A DNA stretch of 64,000 nucleotides from Rhodoferax_B ferrireducens_A (GTDB lineage Bacteria; Pseudomonadota; Gammaproteobacteria; Burkholderiales; Burkholderiaceae_C): NCBI RefSeq assembly GCF_031458075.1, contig NZ_JAVDXT010000002.1:1116001-1180000 (forward strand). The letters run 5' to 3'. This document shows positions 25,688 through 33,675 of the stretch, in pieces; within the stretch, counting starts at the first letter, position 1; each line of letters opens with the position of its first letter. Both the position numbers and the translations under genes were made by a program. The notes under the pieces were generated by a model. It was not told the origin of the DNA and searched no databases. It saw only the letters and a program-made list of their open reading frames with translations.

Positions 25688-26553
25688 CAGCTGCGGTTTT
25701 TAATCCCCTGGCCCGCGCCAAAACCGGCAAGGCCAAACGGGTGTTGCCCGGTTTCGGCCTGACCCTGGGCTACACGCTGTTCTACCTGTGCGTGATCGTG
25801 CTGGTGCCGCTGTCGGCCCTGGTGTTCAATACCCTCAACCTGACCTGGGACCAGTTCGTCACGGCGGTCACCGGTGAGCGGGTGATGGCCTCATACCGGC
25901 TGACTTTCGGCGCCTCGCTGTTTGCCGCGCTGGTGAACCTGGTGTTCGGCCTGCTGGTGGCCTGGGTACTGGTGCGCTATAACTTTCCCGGCAAGAAGAT
26001 CGTGGACGCGCTGGTGGACCTGCCGTTCGCCCTGCCCACGGCCGTGGCCGGTATTTCGCTGACGGCGCTGCTGGCCGGCAACGGCTGGATCGGCCAGTAC
26101 CTGGAGCCCATGGGCATCAAGCTGGCATTCACGCCGGCCGGTATCGTGATTGCGCTGATCTTCATCGGCCTGCCTTTCGTGGTGCGCACGGTGCAGCCGG
26201 TGCTGGAAGACGCCGAGAAAGAGCTGGAAGAGGCCGCTACCTCGCTGGGCGCGACCCGCTTGCAGATCTTCACCCGCGTGATCCTGCCGCACATCACCCC
26301 GGCGTTGCTGACCGGCTTTGCCATGGCCTTCGCCCGCGCCATTGGCGAATACGGCTCGGTGATCTTCATCGCCGGCAATATGCCCCTGGTGTCCGAGATC
26401 ACGCCGCTGATCATCGTCGGCAAGCTGGAGCAGTACGACTACGCGGGCGCGACCGCGGTGGCGCTGGTGATGCTGGTCATTTCTTTCATCTTGCTGCTGC
26501 TGATCAATGCCTTGCAGGCCTGGCAGCGCCGCCACACAGGAGCACCGGCATGA
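25684..26553 (+). CDS. cysT: Sulfate ABC transporter permease CysT (CysU)
   Basis: A 289-residue inner-membrane permease with about six helices. It carries PGFGLTLGYTLFYLCVIVLVPLSAL and the EAA loop LEEAATSLGATRLQIFTRVILPHITPAL that contacts the CysA ATPase. It overlaps both sbp and cysW by ATGA, so the operon is tightly coupled. Confidence 0.95.
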   Translation: MTAAVFNPLARAKTGKAKRVLPGFGLTLGYTLFYLCVIVLVPLSALVFNTLNLTWDQFVTAVTGERVMASYRLTFGASLFAALVNLVFGLLVAWVLVRYNFPGKKIVDALVDLPFALPTAVAGISLTALLAGNGWIGQYLEPMGIKLAFTPAGIVIALIFIGLPFVVRTVQPVLEDAEKELEEAATSLGATRLQIFTRVILPHITPALLTGFAMAFARAIGEYGSVIFIAGNMPLVSEITPLIIVGKLEQYDYAGATAVALVMLVISFILLLLINALQAWQRRHTGAPA

Positions 26554-27488
26554 GCGCCGCATCCAAACCCGTGCGCCGCGCCCAGGCCGGCACCACCGAA
26601 GCCGCCTGGGTCCGCACCACGCTGCTGAGCGTAGCCCTGGTGTTCCTGTTCCTGTTTCTGGTGCTGCCACTGGCGGCGGTGTTTACCGAGGCCTTCCGCA
26701 AAGGCGCTGGCGCCTATTTCGAAGCGCTGCGCGAGCCGGACGCCTGGGACGCGATCAAGCTGACGCTGCTGGCCACCTCGATCGCCGTGCCGCTGAACCT
26801 GGTGTTTGGCGTAGCGGCGGCCTGGGCAATTGCCAAGTACGAGTTCTGGGGCAAGTCGTTCCTGACCACGCTGGTGGACCTGCCGTTCTCGGTGTCGCCG
26901 GTGGTAGCGGGCCTGGTCTACGTGCTGCTGTTTGGCGCCCATGGCTGGTTCGGCCCCTGGCTGCAGGCGCACGACCTGAAGATCATCTTTGGCGTGCCCG
27001 GCATCGTGCTGGCGACGATTTTCGTGACCTTTCCGTTCATTGCCCGCGAGCTGATTCCGCTGATGCAGGCCCAGGGCAATGACGAAGAGCAGGCAGCCAT
27101 CGTGCTCGGTGCGACCGGCTGGCAGACCTTTTGGCATGTGACCCTTCCGAACATCAAGTGGGGCCTTTTGTACGGCGTGATCCTGACCAATGCCCGGGCC
27201 ATGGGCGAGTTCGGCGCGGTGTCGGTGGTGTCTGGCCATATCCGTGGCCAGACCAACACCTTGCCGCTGCACGTCGAGATTTTGTACAACGAATACCAGT
27301 CGGTGGCCGCGTTTGCCGTGGCCTCGCTGCTGGCCATCCTGGCGCTGGTGACCCTGGTGATCAAGTCGGTGGCCGAATGGCGCATCGAGCGCGAACTCAA
27401 AGCCATCGCCGAAACGCCGCCCGAGCAGCCCGTGCTTGCCAATGTGTCGGCCTCGCTGAGTGCGCGGGTTGCCGTGACTGCCAGTTAA
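26550..27488 (+). CDS. cysW: Sulfate ABC transporter permease CysW
   Basis: A 312-residue inner-membrane permease. Conserved blocks: DLPFSVSPVVAGLVYVLLFG, the EAA loop NDEEQAAIVLGATGWQTFWHVTLPNIKWGLLYG, and ARAMGEFGAVSVVSGHIRGQTNTLPLHVEILYNEY near the end, which is diagnostic for CysW. Pairs with CysT. Confidence 0.95.
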   Translation: MSAASKPVRRAQAGTTEAAWVRTTLLSVALVFLFLFLVLPLAAVFTEAFRKGAGAYFEALREPDAWDAIKLTLLATSIAVPLNLVFGVAAAWAIAKYEFWGKSFLTTLVDLPFSVSPVVAGLVYVLLFGAHGWFGPWLQAHDLKIIFGVPGIVLATIFVTFPFIARELIPLMQAQGNDEEQAAIVLGATGWQTFWHVTLPNIKWGLLYGVILTNARAMGEFGAVSVVSGHIRGQTNTLPLHVEILYNEYQSVAAFAVASLLAILALVTLVIKSVAEWRIERELKAIAETPPEQPVLANVSASLSARVAVTAS

Positions 27489-27502
27489 AGAAAGTACCTC
27501 CC

Positions 27503-28621
27503 ATGAGTATCGAAATCCGCAATATCCACAAGCAGTTTGGCGACTTCACCGCTTTGGGCGACGTCAGCCTGGACATCGAATCCGGCGAGCTGGTGGCCTT
27601 GCTGGGCCCTTCCGGCTGCGGCAAGACCACGCTGCTGCGCATCATCGCCGGGCTGGAAACACCAGACGCCGGCAGCATCCATTTCGCCGGTGAAGACACC
27701 ACCGATGTGCATGTGCGCGAGCGCCAGGTCGGCTTTGTGTTCCAGCATTACGCGCTGTTCCGCCACATGACGGTGTTCGAGAACGTGGCCTTCGGCCTGC
27801 GCGTCAAGCCACGCGGCCTGCGTCCCAGCGAGGCGGTGATCAAGGCCAAGGTGCATGAGCTGCTGGGCCTGGTGCAGCTGGACTGGCTCGCCAACCGCTA
27901 CCCGTCGCAGCTGTCGGGCGGCCAGCGCCAGCGGATTGCGTTGGCACGGGCGCTGGCGGTCGAGCCCAAGGTCTTGCTGCTGGACGAGCCGTTTGGCGCT
28001 CTCGATGCCAAGGTGCGCAAAGAGCTGCGCCGCTGGCTGCGCCGCCTGCACGACGACCTGAACGTGACCAGCATCTTCGTCACCCATGACCAGGAAGAAG
28101 CTCTGGAGGTGGCGGACCGCGTAGTGGTGATGAACAAGGGCAAGGTCGAGCAGATCGGTTCGCCGCAGCAGGTCTGGGACCACCCGGCCAGCCCCTTTGT
28201 CTATGGCTTCCTGGGTGATGTGAATCTGTTCCATGGCCGCGCCCATGAGGGCGAGGTGCAGCTAGAAGGCATCAAGATCCAGGCACCTGAGCACCCGGAC
28301 GCGCAAGATGCCAAGGCCTTTGCCTATGTGCGCCCACACGACATCGAAGTGCGGCGCTATGTGAAGGGCGAGGGCCTGGACGCCGCCGGCAAGCCCGTGG
28401 GCATGGTGGTGACGTTGAGCCGGGCGTTGGTGATCGGCCCGATCGCCCGTTTGGAACTAACGCCCATCGAGACGAACCAAGCCGTGGACAATACTCTGGA
28501 CAACCTGGTCGAAGCGCAGTTGCCTGCGCAGCAGTTCCGGGACCTGGGTTTGAACGAGGGCGATACGCTGGTGGTGACACCGCGCCGCGCCAAGGTGTTT
28601 GTGGAGTCCGTGTCGGCTTGA
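27503..28621 (+). CDS. cysA: Sulfate ABC transporter ATP-binding protein CysA
   Basis: A 372-residue ATPase. Walker A GPSGCGKTTLLRII, Q-loop FVFQHYALFRHM, signature LSGGQRQRIALARAL, Walker B VLLLDEPFGALD, switch histidine FVTHDQEEAL, then a C-terminal TOBE-like regulatory domain (VRPHDIEVRRY). Last gene of the sulfate operon; a clear intrinsic terminator follows. Confidence 0.96.
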   Translation: MSIEIRNIHKQFGDFTALGDVSLDIESGELVALLGPSGCGKTTLLRIIAGLETPDAGSIHFAGEDTTDVHVRERQVGFVFQHYALFRHMTVFENVAFGLRVKPRGLRPSEAVIKAKVHELLGLVQLDWLANRYPSQLSGGQRQRIALARALAVEPKVLLLDEPFGALDAKVRKELRRWLRRLHDDLNVTSIFVTHDQEEALEVADRVVVMNKGKVEQIGSPQQVWDHPASPFVYGFLGDVNLFHGRAHEGEVQLEGIKIQAPEHPDAQDAKAFAYVRPHDIEVRRYVKGEGLDAAGKPVGMVVTLSRALVIGPIARLELTPIETNQAVDNTLDNLVEAQLPAQQFRDLGLNEGDTLVVTPRRAKVFVESVSA

Positions 28622-28637
28622 TGCTCTTGCTCAAAAG

Positions 28638-28660
28638 TGCGTCCGGTGGGCGCATTTTTT
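28638..28660 (+). terminator. Intrinsic terminator after cysA
   Basis: Seven-base stem TGCGTCC / GGGCGCA with loop GGT (one G-T pair), directly followed by six T. It ends 11 bases before the dsbB start codon, separating it from the sulfate operon. Confidence 0.8.
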
Positions 28661-28671
28661 GAAAGCATGGG

Positions 28672-29178
28672 ATGTTGTTGAACTGGATAGATGGCGCGCC
28701 GCGCCGCGTATGGTTGCTGGTGTGCCTGGGCTGCATTGGCCTGTTGGCTTTTGGTTTGTACCTGCAGCACGTGGTGGGGCTGGAGCCGTGCCCGATGTGC
28801 ATCGTGCAGCGCTATGCTCTCGTTTTGGTAGCTATCATCGCAGGTGTTGTAAGCGCTAGCGGCAAGAAAAGCTTGCAAGTTGGCGGTGTGTTTCTGGTGC
28901 TGCTGGTGGCCGGTTTTGGCGCCTTTGTGGCGGCCCGCCAGAGCTTCCTGCAGTGGTATCCGCCCGAGGTAGCGACTTGCGGCCGCGACCTCTACGGCAT
29001 GATTGAAACATTCCCCCTCAAGCGCGCGATTCCCATGATCTTCAAGGGCGGTGGCGATTGCACGGTGATCGACTGGACCTTTCTGGGCGGTTCCATCGCC
29101 AACTGGTCGTTCATCTGTTTTGCGCTGATTACGCTGCTGGCGCTGGTGTTCCTGGTGCGCAAGCTCAGCCGCCGTTGA
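28672..29178 (+). CDS. dsbB: Disulfide bond formation protein DsbB
   Basis: A 168-residue inner-membrane quinone reductase that reoxidises DsbA. Four hydrophobic helices. The first periplasmic loop has the redox pair in GLEPCPMCIVQRYAL; the second loop has the other cysteines in VATCGRDLYG and GGDCTVID. All four needed cysteines are present. The segment from YALVLVAII to SASGKKSL, between the second and third helices, is encoded by a stretch that aligns with the interspersed repeat. Confidence 0.93.
   Translation: MLLNWIDGAPRRVWLLVCLGCIGLLAFGLYLQHVVGLEPCPMCIVQRYALVLVAIIAGVVSASGKKSLQVGGVFLVLLVAGFGAFVAARQSFLQWYPPEVATCGRDLYGMIETFPLKRAIPMIFKGGGDCTVIDWTFLGGSIANWSFICFALITLLALVFLVRKLSRR
28811..28873 (+). 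repeat. Repeat copy E, inside dsbB
   Basis: Contains TGCTCTCGTTTTGGTAGCTA, then GTTGTAAGCGCTAGCGGC and AAAAAGC-like end. It matches the intergenic repeat in the order and spacing of its blocks and reads through in frame with dsbB. Confidence 0.6.
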
Positions 29179-29186
29179 GTATGGCT

Positions 29187-29206
29187 TATAATTGAGTGAA
29201 TACTCA
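29187..29206 (+). promoter_or_regulatory. TetR-gene promoter -10 and overlapping operator
   Basis: A TATAAT hexamer at 29187-29192 is followed at once by the palindrome TGAGT-GAAT-ACTCA (29193-29206), 17 bases before the TetR start codon. A closely similar sequence (GCGTGATTACTCA) occurs at 29819-29831 before the SDR gene, which supports a common binding protein. Confidence 0.6.
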
Positions 29207-29222
29207 GTTATATTGAATCTCC

Positions 29223-29801
29223 ATGGCCCGACCCCGTAGCGAAGACAAACACGCCGCCATCCTGGATGCTGCGGTGCGGGTGGTCGCCGAGCGCGGACTC
29301 TCGGCTACGCCGACTTCGGCGATCTCCAAGGCCGCCGGCGTGGCCGAGGGCACGCTGTTCACGTACTTCAAAACCAAGGACGCGCTGGTGAATGCGCTGT
29401 ACCTGGACATCAAGCGCGAGATGGCCGGAACCATGATGGCCGGTTTTCCGCGCCACGCGGCGATTCGCCAGCAGCTACAGCACGTGTGGGACCACTACGT
29501 GGAGTGGGGCGTTGCGCAGCCCGCCAAGAAACAGGTCATGGCCCAGCTGCATACCTCTGCCTATATCACGGCAGAGTCCCGTGCCGTGGCTTCGGCACCG
29601 TTTGCCGAGATCGAGCAGGTGTGCAAGGCCAGCATCGCCAGCCAGGTGCTGCGCGACTATCCCGTGCCTTTTATCTGGGCCTGCATGTCCAGCCTGGCCG
29701 AGGCCACGATAGGCTGCATGGTGCAAGACCCGCAGGCAGCGGCCAGCTACCAGCGTGCGGGTTTTGAAGTGCTGTGGAACGGCATCGCTTTCAATGCGTA
29801 A
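29223..29801 (+). CDS. TetR/AcrR-family transcriptional regulator
   Basis: A 192-residue repressor-type protein. Its DNA-binding domain is residues 1-55: KHAAILDAAVRVVAERGLSATPTSAISKAAGVAEGTLFTYFKTKDALVNALY. The C-terminal ligand domain is divergent, as usual. An operator-like palindrome overlaps its own promoter and a related one precedes the next gene, an SDR reductase; autoregulation and control of that gene are therefore likely. Confidence 0.92.
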   Translation: MARPRSEDKHAAILDAAVRVVAERGLSATPTSAISKAAGVAEGTLFTYFKTKDALVNALYLDIKREMAGTMMAGFPRHAAIRQQLQHVWDHYVEWGVAQPAKKQVMAQLHTSAYITAESRAVASAPFAEIEQVCKASIASQVLRDYPVPFIWACMSSLAEATIGCMVQDPQAAASYQRAGFEVLWNGIAFNA

Positions 29802-29816
29802 TTTTTTGATTTTTAG

Positions 29817-29836
29817 ATGCGTGATTACTCACGCAT
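29817..29836. promoter_or_regulatory. Palindrome upstream of SDR gene (TetR operator candidate)
   Basis: ATGCGTGA (29817-29824), spacer TTAC, TCACGCAT (29829-29836): perfect 8-bp arms. It shares 11 of 13 bases (GCGTGATTACTCA against GAGTGAATACTCA) with the palindrome before the adjacent TetR gene. Confidence 0.6.
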
Positions 29837-29873
29837 AAAGTGTTCTTGTGACTGCATGCATGGAGAAAACCGC

Positions 29874-30797
29874 ATGGACTGGACTGTGAAAGACATTCCG
29901 CCCCAAACCGGCAAGCGGGTGGTGGTGACGGGGGTAGGCGGCCTGGGCTTTGAAACCGCGCTGGCCTTGGCCGGCGCCGGGGCCGATGTGGTGCTGGCGG
30001 GGCGCGACGCCAAGAAAGGCCAGGATGCCGTCATACACATTCTGCGCATCCATCCGCATGCGCAGCTGCGCTTTGGGCAGCTGGACCTGGCGAGCCTGGC
30101 CTCGGTCTATGCTTTTGCCGACCGCTTGTTGGCCGAGGCCCAGCCCATCGATATCCTGGTCAACAACGCGGGCGTGATGGCACCACCGCGGCGCCATAGT
30201 ACGGCCGATGGATTCGAGCTGCAACTCGGCACCAACTACCTCGGCCACTTCGCCTTGACCGCGCGCTTGTTGCCGCTGCTGTGCCGCAGCCCGGCGGCGC
30301 GGGTGGTCAATCTCAGCAGCCTGGCCCACCGGGGCGCAGCCATCCGGTTTGACGACTTGCAGTGGGAGCGCGGCTACAGGCCCTGGGTGGCCTATGGCCA
30401 GTCCAAGCTGGCCATGTTGATGTTCAGCCTGGAACTGCAGCGCCGCAGTGCGGCCGAGGGCTGGGGTCTGAGCAGCTATGCCGCCCATCCCGGCTACGCG
30501 CGTACCGACCTGATCGCCAACGGGCCCGGGCTGGGCGGGCTGTTGACTGCGCTCAACCGCTGTCTGCAGCCCTTGGTCAGCCATTCGGCCGCGCAGGGTG
30601 CGTTACCCACCTTATTGGCGGCTGTCGGCCCGCAGGCCCAGTCCGGCGCTTACTACGGACCGCGCGGATTCTATGAGCTCAAAGGGCCGCCTGCGCCGGC
30701 CCTGGTGGCAGCCCAGGCCCAGGATGCGGCGGCAGCGGCCCGTCTGTGGGCGGTGTCGGAGGATTTGACCGGCGCGCATTGGCTGCCCACACGATAG
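29874..30797 (+). CDS. SDR-family oxidoreductase (retinol-dehydrogenase-like)
   Basis: A 307-residue short-chain reductase of the RDH/WWOX-like group: DILVNNAGVMAPPRR, GTNYLGHFALTARLLPLL, VVNLSSLAHRGA, YGQSKLAMLMFSLEL (YxxxK) and YAAHPGYARTDL. The cofactor loop reads TGVGGLGFETA; relatives have TGANSGIGFETA, so it is one residue short (TGxxGxG rather than TGxxxGxG). ATG 29874, after TGGAGAAAACCGC, is preferred; an upstream ATG at 29817 falls inside the operator palindrome and has no ribosome-binding site. Probably controlled by the TetR protein. Confidence 0.85.
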   Translation: MDWTVKDIPPQTGKRVVVTGVGGLGFETALALAGAGADVVLAGRDAKKGQDAVIHILRIHPHAQLRFGQLDLASLASVYAFADRLLAEAQPIDILVNNAGVMAPPRRHSTADGFELQLGTNYLGHFALTARLLPLLCRSPAARVVNLSSLAHRGAAIRFDDLQWERGYRPWVAYGQSKLAMLMFSLELQRRSAAEGWGLSSYAAHPGYARTDLIANGPGLGGLLTALNRCLQPLVSHSAAQGALPTLLAAVGPQAQSGAYYGPRGFYELKGPPAPALVAAQAQDAAAAARLWAVSEDLTGAHWLPTR

Positions 30798-30852
30798 TTG
30801 GGTGCTACCGGCATGATGGGCCGGCGGGGGGCGAATGCCTAGCGCTGGCGGC

Positions 30853-31749
30853 TTAAACCGGCCAGACCGGCTGCAACACCATGGTGGTGCGTAGCGTGGC
30901 CCCGGGGGCCAGCAACTGACCGCCCACGTCGCCCTGGCCTTGCTGGGCCAGGTTCATCCAGTCGGTGCAGTTGCTGACGGGCTCAATGCAGAAGGCTTCA
31001 CCTCCCTTGGGGCAGTACAGCACGAAGTAATCGAAAGGCGCCTCGGCGGTCATCACCAGCGCGGTGCCGGTGTCGGGCCAATCGACGCGGGCGTTGCGGT
31101 TCCAGCCGATGAAATTGTTGTCCAGGTCCAGCGTATCCAGCGCGATGCCGCTGCGCAGGGTTTCCAGGAAGGCCGGGGTTTGCAGGTTGGTGGGCATGAC
31201 TTCGGCATCGCCGCCCCACATGGCTTTTACATCGGTGGTCAGGCGCGTACCGGGGCGGTGCGGCAGGTAGGGGTGGTGGCCCACGCCGACTGGCATGTCC
31301 ACACTGTCCAGGTTGGTGACCGACAACACCAGGCTTAGACCAGTCTGTGCATCCAGCTTGAACTCTTGCACGGCACGGAACGCATAGGGCCAGTCGCCGG
31401 GTGTGTAGTCCAAGGCCAGGGTGGCATGGTCCGTGCCCTGTGCCACCACCTGCCAGGGCTGCTGCCAGGCCGTGCCATGGATGGCGTGCTTGGAGTCCGG
31501 GTAATTGGCGGCCAGGTTCAAGGCCCGCGGCCCGAAGCTGCTGCGGCCGTCGCGGATGCGGTTGGCATAAGGCACCAGCGGGAAGCTGCCCATGGTCCAA
31601 GGCTTGGCCGGGTCCAGCGTATCGGCTGCGCGCAGCCATTGCTGTTGCTGGGTGCCGCGCTGGCTGTAGAAGCGGGCAATCGAGCCACCGACCTGCGGGG
31701 CCAGGGTCAGATGGAGTTCGCCAGCGCGGAGTTCGATAGAGGAGGTCAT
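30853..31749 (-). CDS. Aldose 1-epimerase (mutarotase) family protein
   Basis: A 298-residue galactose-mutarotase-like protein. Visible blocks: LVPYANRIRDGRSSFGPRAL (conserved substrate-site arginine), KHAIHGTAWQQPWQ (histidine of the HGT motif), GVGHHPYLPHR and FVLYCPKGGEAFCIEPVSNCTDW (late Glu acting as base). The family interconverts sugar anomers. The gene stands alone; downstream is the SDR gene stop, convergent. ATG 31749 was selected; a TTG further upstream is possible. Confidence 0.87.
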   Translation of the reverse strand: MTSSIELRAGELHLTLAPQVGGSIARFYSQRGTQQQQWLRAADTLDPAKPWTMGSFPLVPYANRIRDGRSSFGPRALNLAANYPDSKHAIHGTAWQQPWQVVAQGTDHATLALDYTPGDWPYAFRAVQEFKLDAQTGLSLVLSVTNLDSVDMPVGVGHHPYLPHRPGTRLTTDVKAMWGGDAEVMPTNLQTPAFLETLRSGIALDTLDLDNNFIGWNRNARVDWPDTGTALVMTAEAPFDYFVLYCPKGGEAFCIEPVSNCTDWMNLAQQGQGDVGGQLLAPGATLRTTMVLQPVWPV

Positions 31750-32028
31750 GTTTTGTCTGATTATTGGTGAGGGAGGGCTTTGCAATGGCAGGGCACTTTG
31801 GGGTCGGCGCTACCGGATCTTCGTCGCATATTCTGCGTGCCGAATGTTACTGGCAATGCCAGCGCTGGGCTGGCGTAGCTGTGGAGTTACCGGTTGGACG
31901 GCGCTTTTTTCAAGCCCTGGAATCGGCCTCATCAAGGCTGGGGAAGCAATCTGTATCAAAACGTGATTTGGTGGTAATCTGATCCATTTGTAAGACTTTT
32001 AGCCAGATTCATTCGGGATGATGACACT
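31750..32028. other. Intergenic region before the GAF/HD-GYP gene
   Basis: 279 bases between divergent genes. AT content rises toward 31970-32010 (TAATCTGATCCATTTG), probably the promoter of the HD-GYP gene. No convincing gene, repeat copy or operator was found. Confidence 0.5.
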
Positions 32029-33675
32029 ATGACGATGGACCTCGTCGGCGACTTGCTCGGCCGACTCGATCAACTCAATGCTATCGGTGCGGCATTGTCC
32101 AAAGAACGGGACATCAACGGTTTGCTGGAAGGCATTTTGATTGCCGCCAAGAACATCACCCAGGCCGATGGCGGCACCCTCTACCGCATGACCGAGGACG
32201 GCAGTGCGCTGCGTTTCGAGATCATGCGCACCAATTCGTTAGACATCTTTCTGGGCGGCACCACCGGCCGGTCGATTGCATTTGCGCCGCTGCAGCTGAT
32301 CAACGCCGAGGGCGGCTTCAACGACACCATGGTGGCCACCTATGTGGCGATCCACGACCGCACGGTGAATGTGGCCGATGCCTATACCGAGCCGGAGTTC
32401 GATTTCTCGGGCACCCGCAAGTTCGACACCCAAACCGGCTACCGCTCGCAGTCATTCCTGGCGGTGCCGCTGAAGAACTTCGAAGGCGAGGTCATCGGGG
32501 TGCTGCAGCTGATCAACGCCATGGAGCCCGACACGGGCCGGGTGGTCACCTTCTCGGAGGCCGACCAGCGCCTGGTCGAGTCGTTGGCTTCACAGGCCGC
32601 GATCGCCCTGAGCAACCGGCTGCTGGTGAACCAGCTGGAAACCTTGTTCGAGGCCTTCATCAAGCTGATCAATACCGCGATTGACGAAAAGTCGCCGTAT
32701 GCGCGCGGCCGCTTTCTGCGGGTGCCTGCGCTGACCATGATGCTGGCCGAGGCGGTGGATGCGGTGACCGAAGGGCCGTACGCAAGTTTCAGCATGACCG
32801 AGCGGGACCGCTATGAGCTGAAGATCGCCGGCATGCTGCACGACTGCGGCAAGATCGCCACGCCCGTCCATGTGGTCGACAAAGCCACCAAGTTGCAGAC
32901 CTTGTACGACCGCATCGGGCTGATCGACACCCGCTTTGAAGTGCTCAAGCGTGATGCCGAAATTGCCATGCTGCGGCAGCAACTGGCCTTGCGCACCTGT
33001 ACCGATCCCGCCGCCGAGGCTGCACTGGCAGAGCAAAAGCAGATTGCCGTTGCCCGCATCGAGGCCGACCGGGCATTCCTGCGTGAGGTCAACCCTGGCC
33101 AGACCGCCATGACGGACGCCCAGCTGCAGCGGCTGCGCGAGATTGGCACCCAGCGCCGATGGACCAATCCCGAAGGGCTGCAAAGCCCGTTCCTGTCGGG
33201 CGACGAGCTGGAAAATCTGTCCATCCGCCGTGGCACGCTGAATCCGCAGGAGCGCGAAATCGTCAACCACCACATTGTTGCCACCAACCAGATGCTGGAG
33301 CAGGTACCCTGGCCCAAGCACCTGAAGAATGTGCCCGAGTATGCAGGTGCCCACCACGAGCGCATGGACGGCACAGGCTATCCCAAGGGGCTGACCCGGC
33401 ACCAGATGTCCTTGCAGGCACGGATGCTCGCGCTGTCCGATGTGTTCGAGGCGCTGACCAGCGCCAAGCGCCCTTACCGGCCGCGCATGAAGCTGTCCAA
33501 GGCGCTGGAGATGATGGTGCGCTTCAGCAAGAACGGCCATATTGACCCTGACCTGTTTGACGTGTTCATGCGCCAGGGTGTGTACCGCCGCTACGCCGAG
33601 CAGTTCATGAACCCCGAGCAGCTGGATTTACCCACGGACACACTGCCGCACGTGGCGCCTAGCCCAGCTTTTTAA
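32029..33675 (+). CDS. GAF-HD-GYP protein, putative cyclic-di-GMP phosphodiesterase
   Basis: A 548-residue cytoplasmic signalling protein. A GAF domain spans about 15-200 (RSQSFLAVPLKNFEGEVIGVLQLIN). The HD-GYP part begins near 215; HD is MLHDCGKIATP (H271-D272) and GYP is HHERMDGTGYPKGL (GYP 450-452). Two oddities: the first metal histidine expected in the 'YTxGHSxRV' position reads SPYARGRFLRV, with no histidine; and HD and GYP are about 180 residues apart, roughly 115 more than usual, because of a charged insert (about 290-405, KQIAVARIEADRAFLREV). Activity on cyclic-di-GMP is thus likely but not certain. The 3' end overlaps argA tail to tail by 17 bases. Confidence 0.88.
   Translation: MTMDLVGDLLGRLDQLNAIGAALSKERDINGLLEGILIAAKNITQADGGTLYRMTEDGSALRFEIMRTNSLDIFLGGTTGRSIAFAPLQLINAEGGFNDTMVATYVAIHDRTVNVADAYTEPEFDFSGTRKFDTQTGYRSQSFLAVPLKNFEGEVIGVLQLINAMEPDTGRVVTFSEADQRLVESLASQAAIALSNRLLVNQLETLFEAFIKLINTAIDEKSPYARGRFLRVPALTMMLAEAVDAVTEGPYASFSMTERDRYELKIAGMLHDCGKIATPVHVVDKATKLQTLYDRIGLIDTRFEVLKRDAEIAMLRQQLALRTCTDPAAEAALAEQKQIAVARIEADRAFLREVNPGQTAMTDAQLQRLREIGTQRRWTNPEGLQSPFLSGDELENLSIRRGTLNPQEREIVNHHIVATNQMLEQVPWPKHLKNVPEYAGAHHERMDGTGYPKGLTRHQMSLQARMLALSDVFEALTSAKRPYRPRMKLSKALEMMVRFSKNGHIDPDLFDVFMRQGVYRRYAEQFMNPEQLDLPTDTLPHVAPSPAF

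Noticed and set aside
29817..29873. Upstream ATG (29817) as the SDR start
   Set aside because: It lies in the operator palindrome, has no ribosome-binding site and would add 19 unusual residues (MRDYSRIKCSCDC); ATG 29874 has a proper GGAG.
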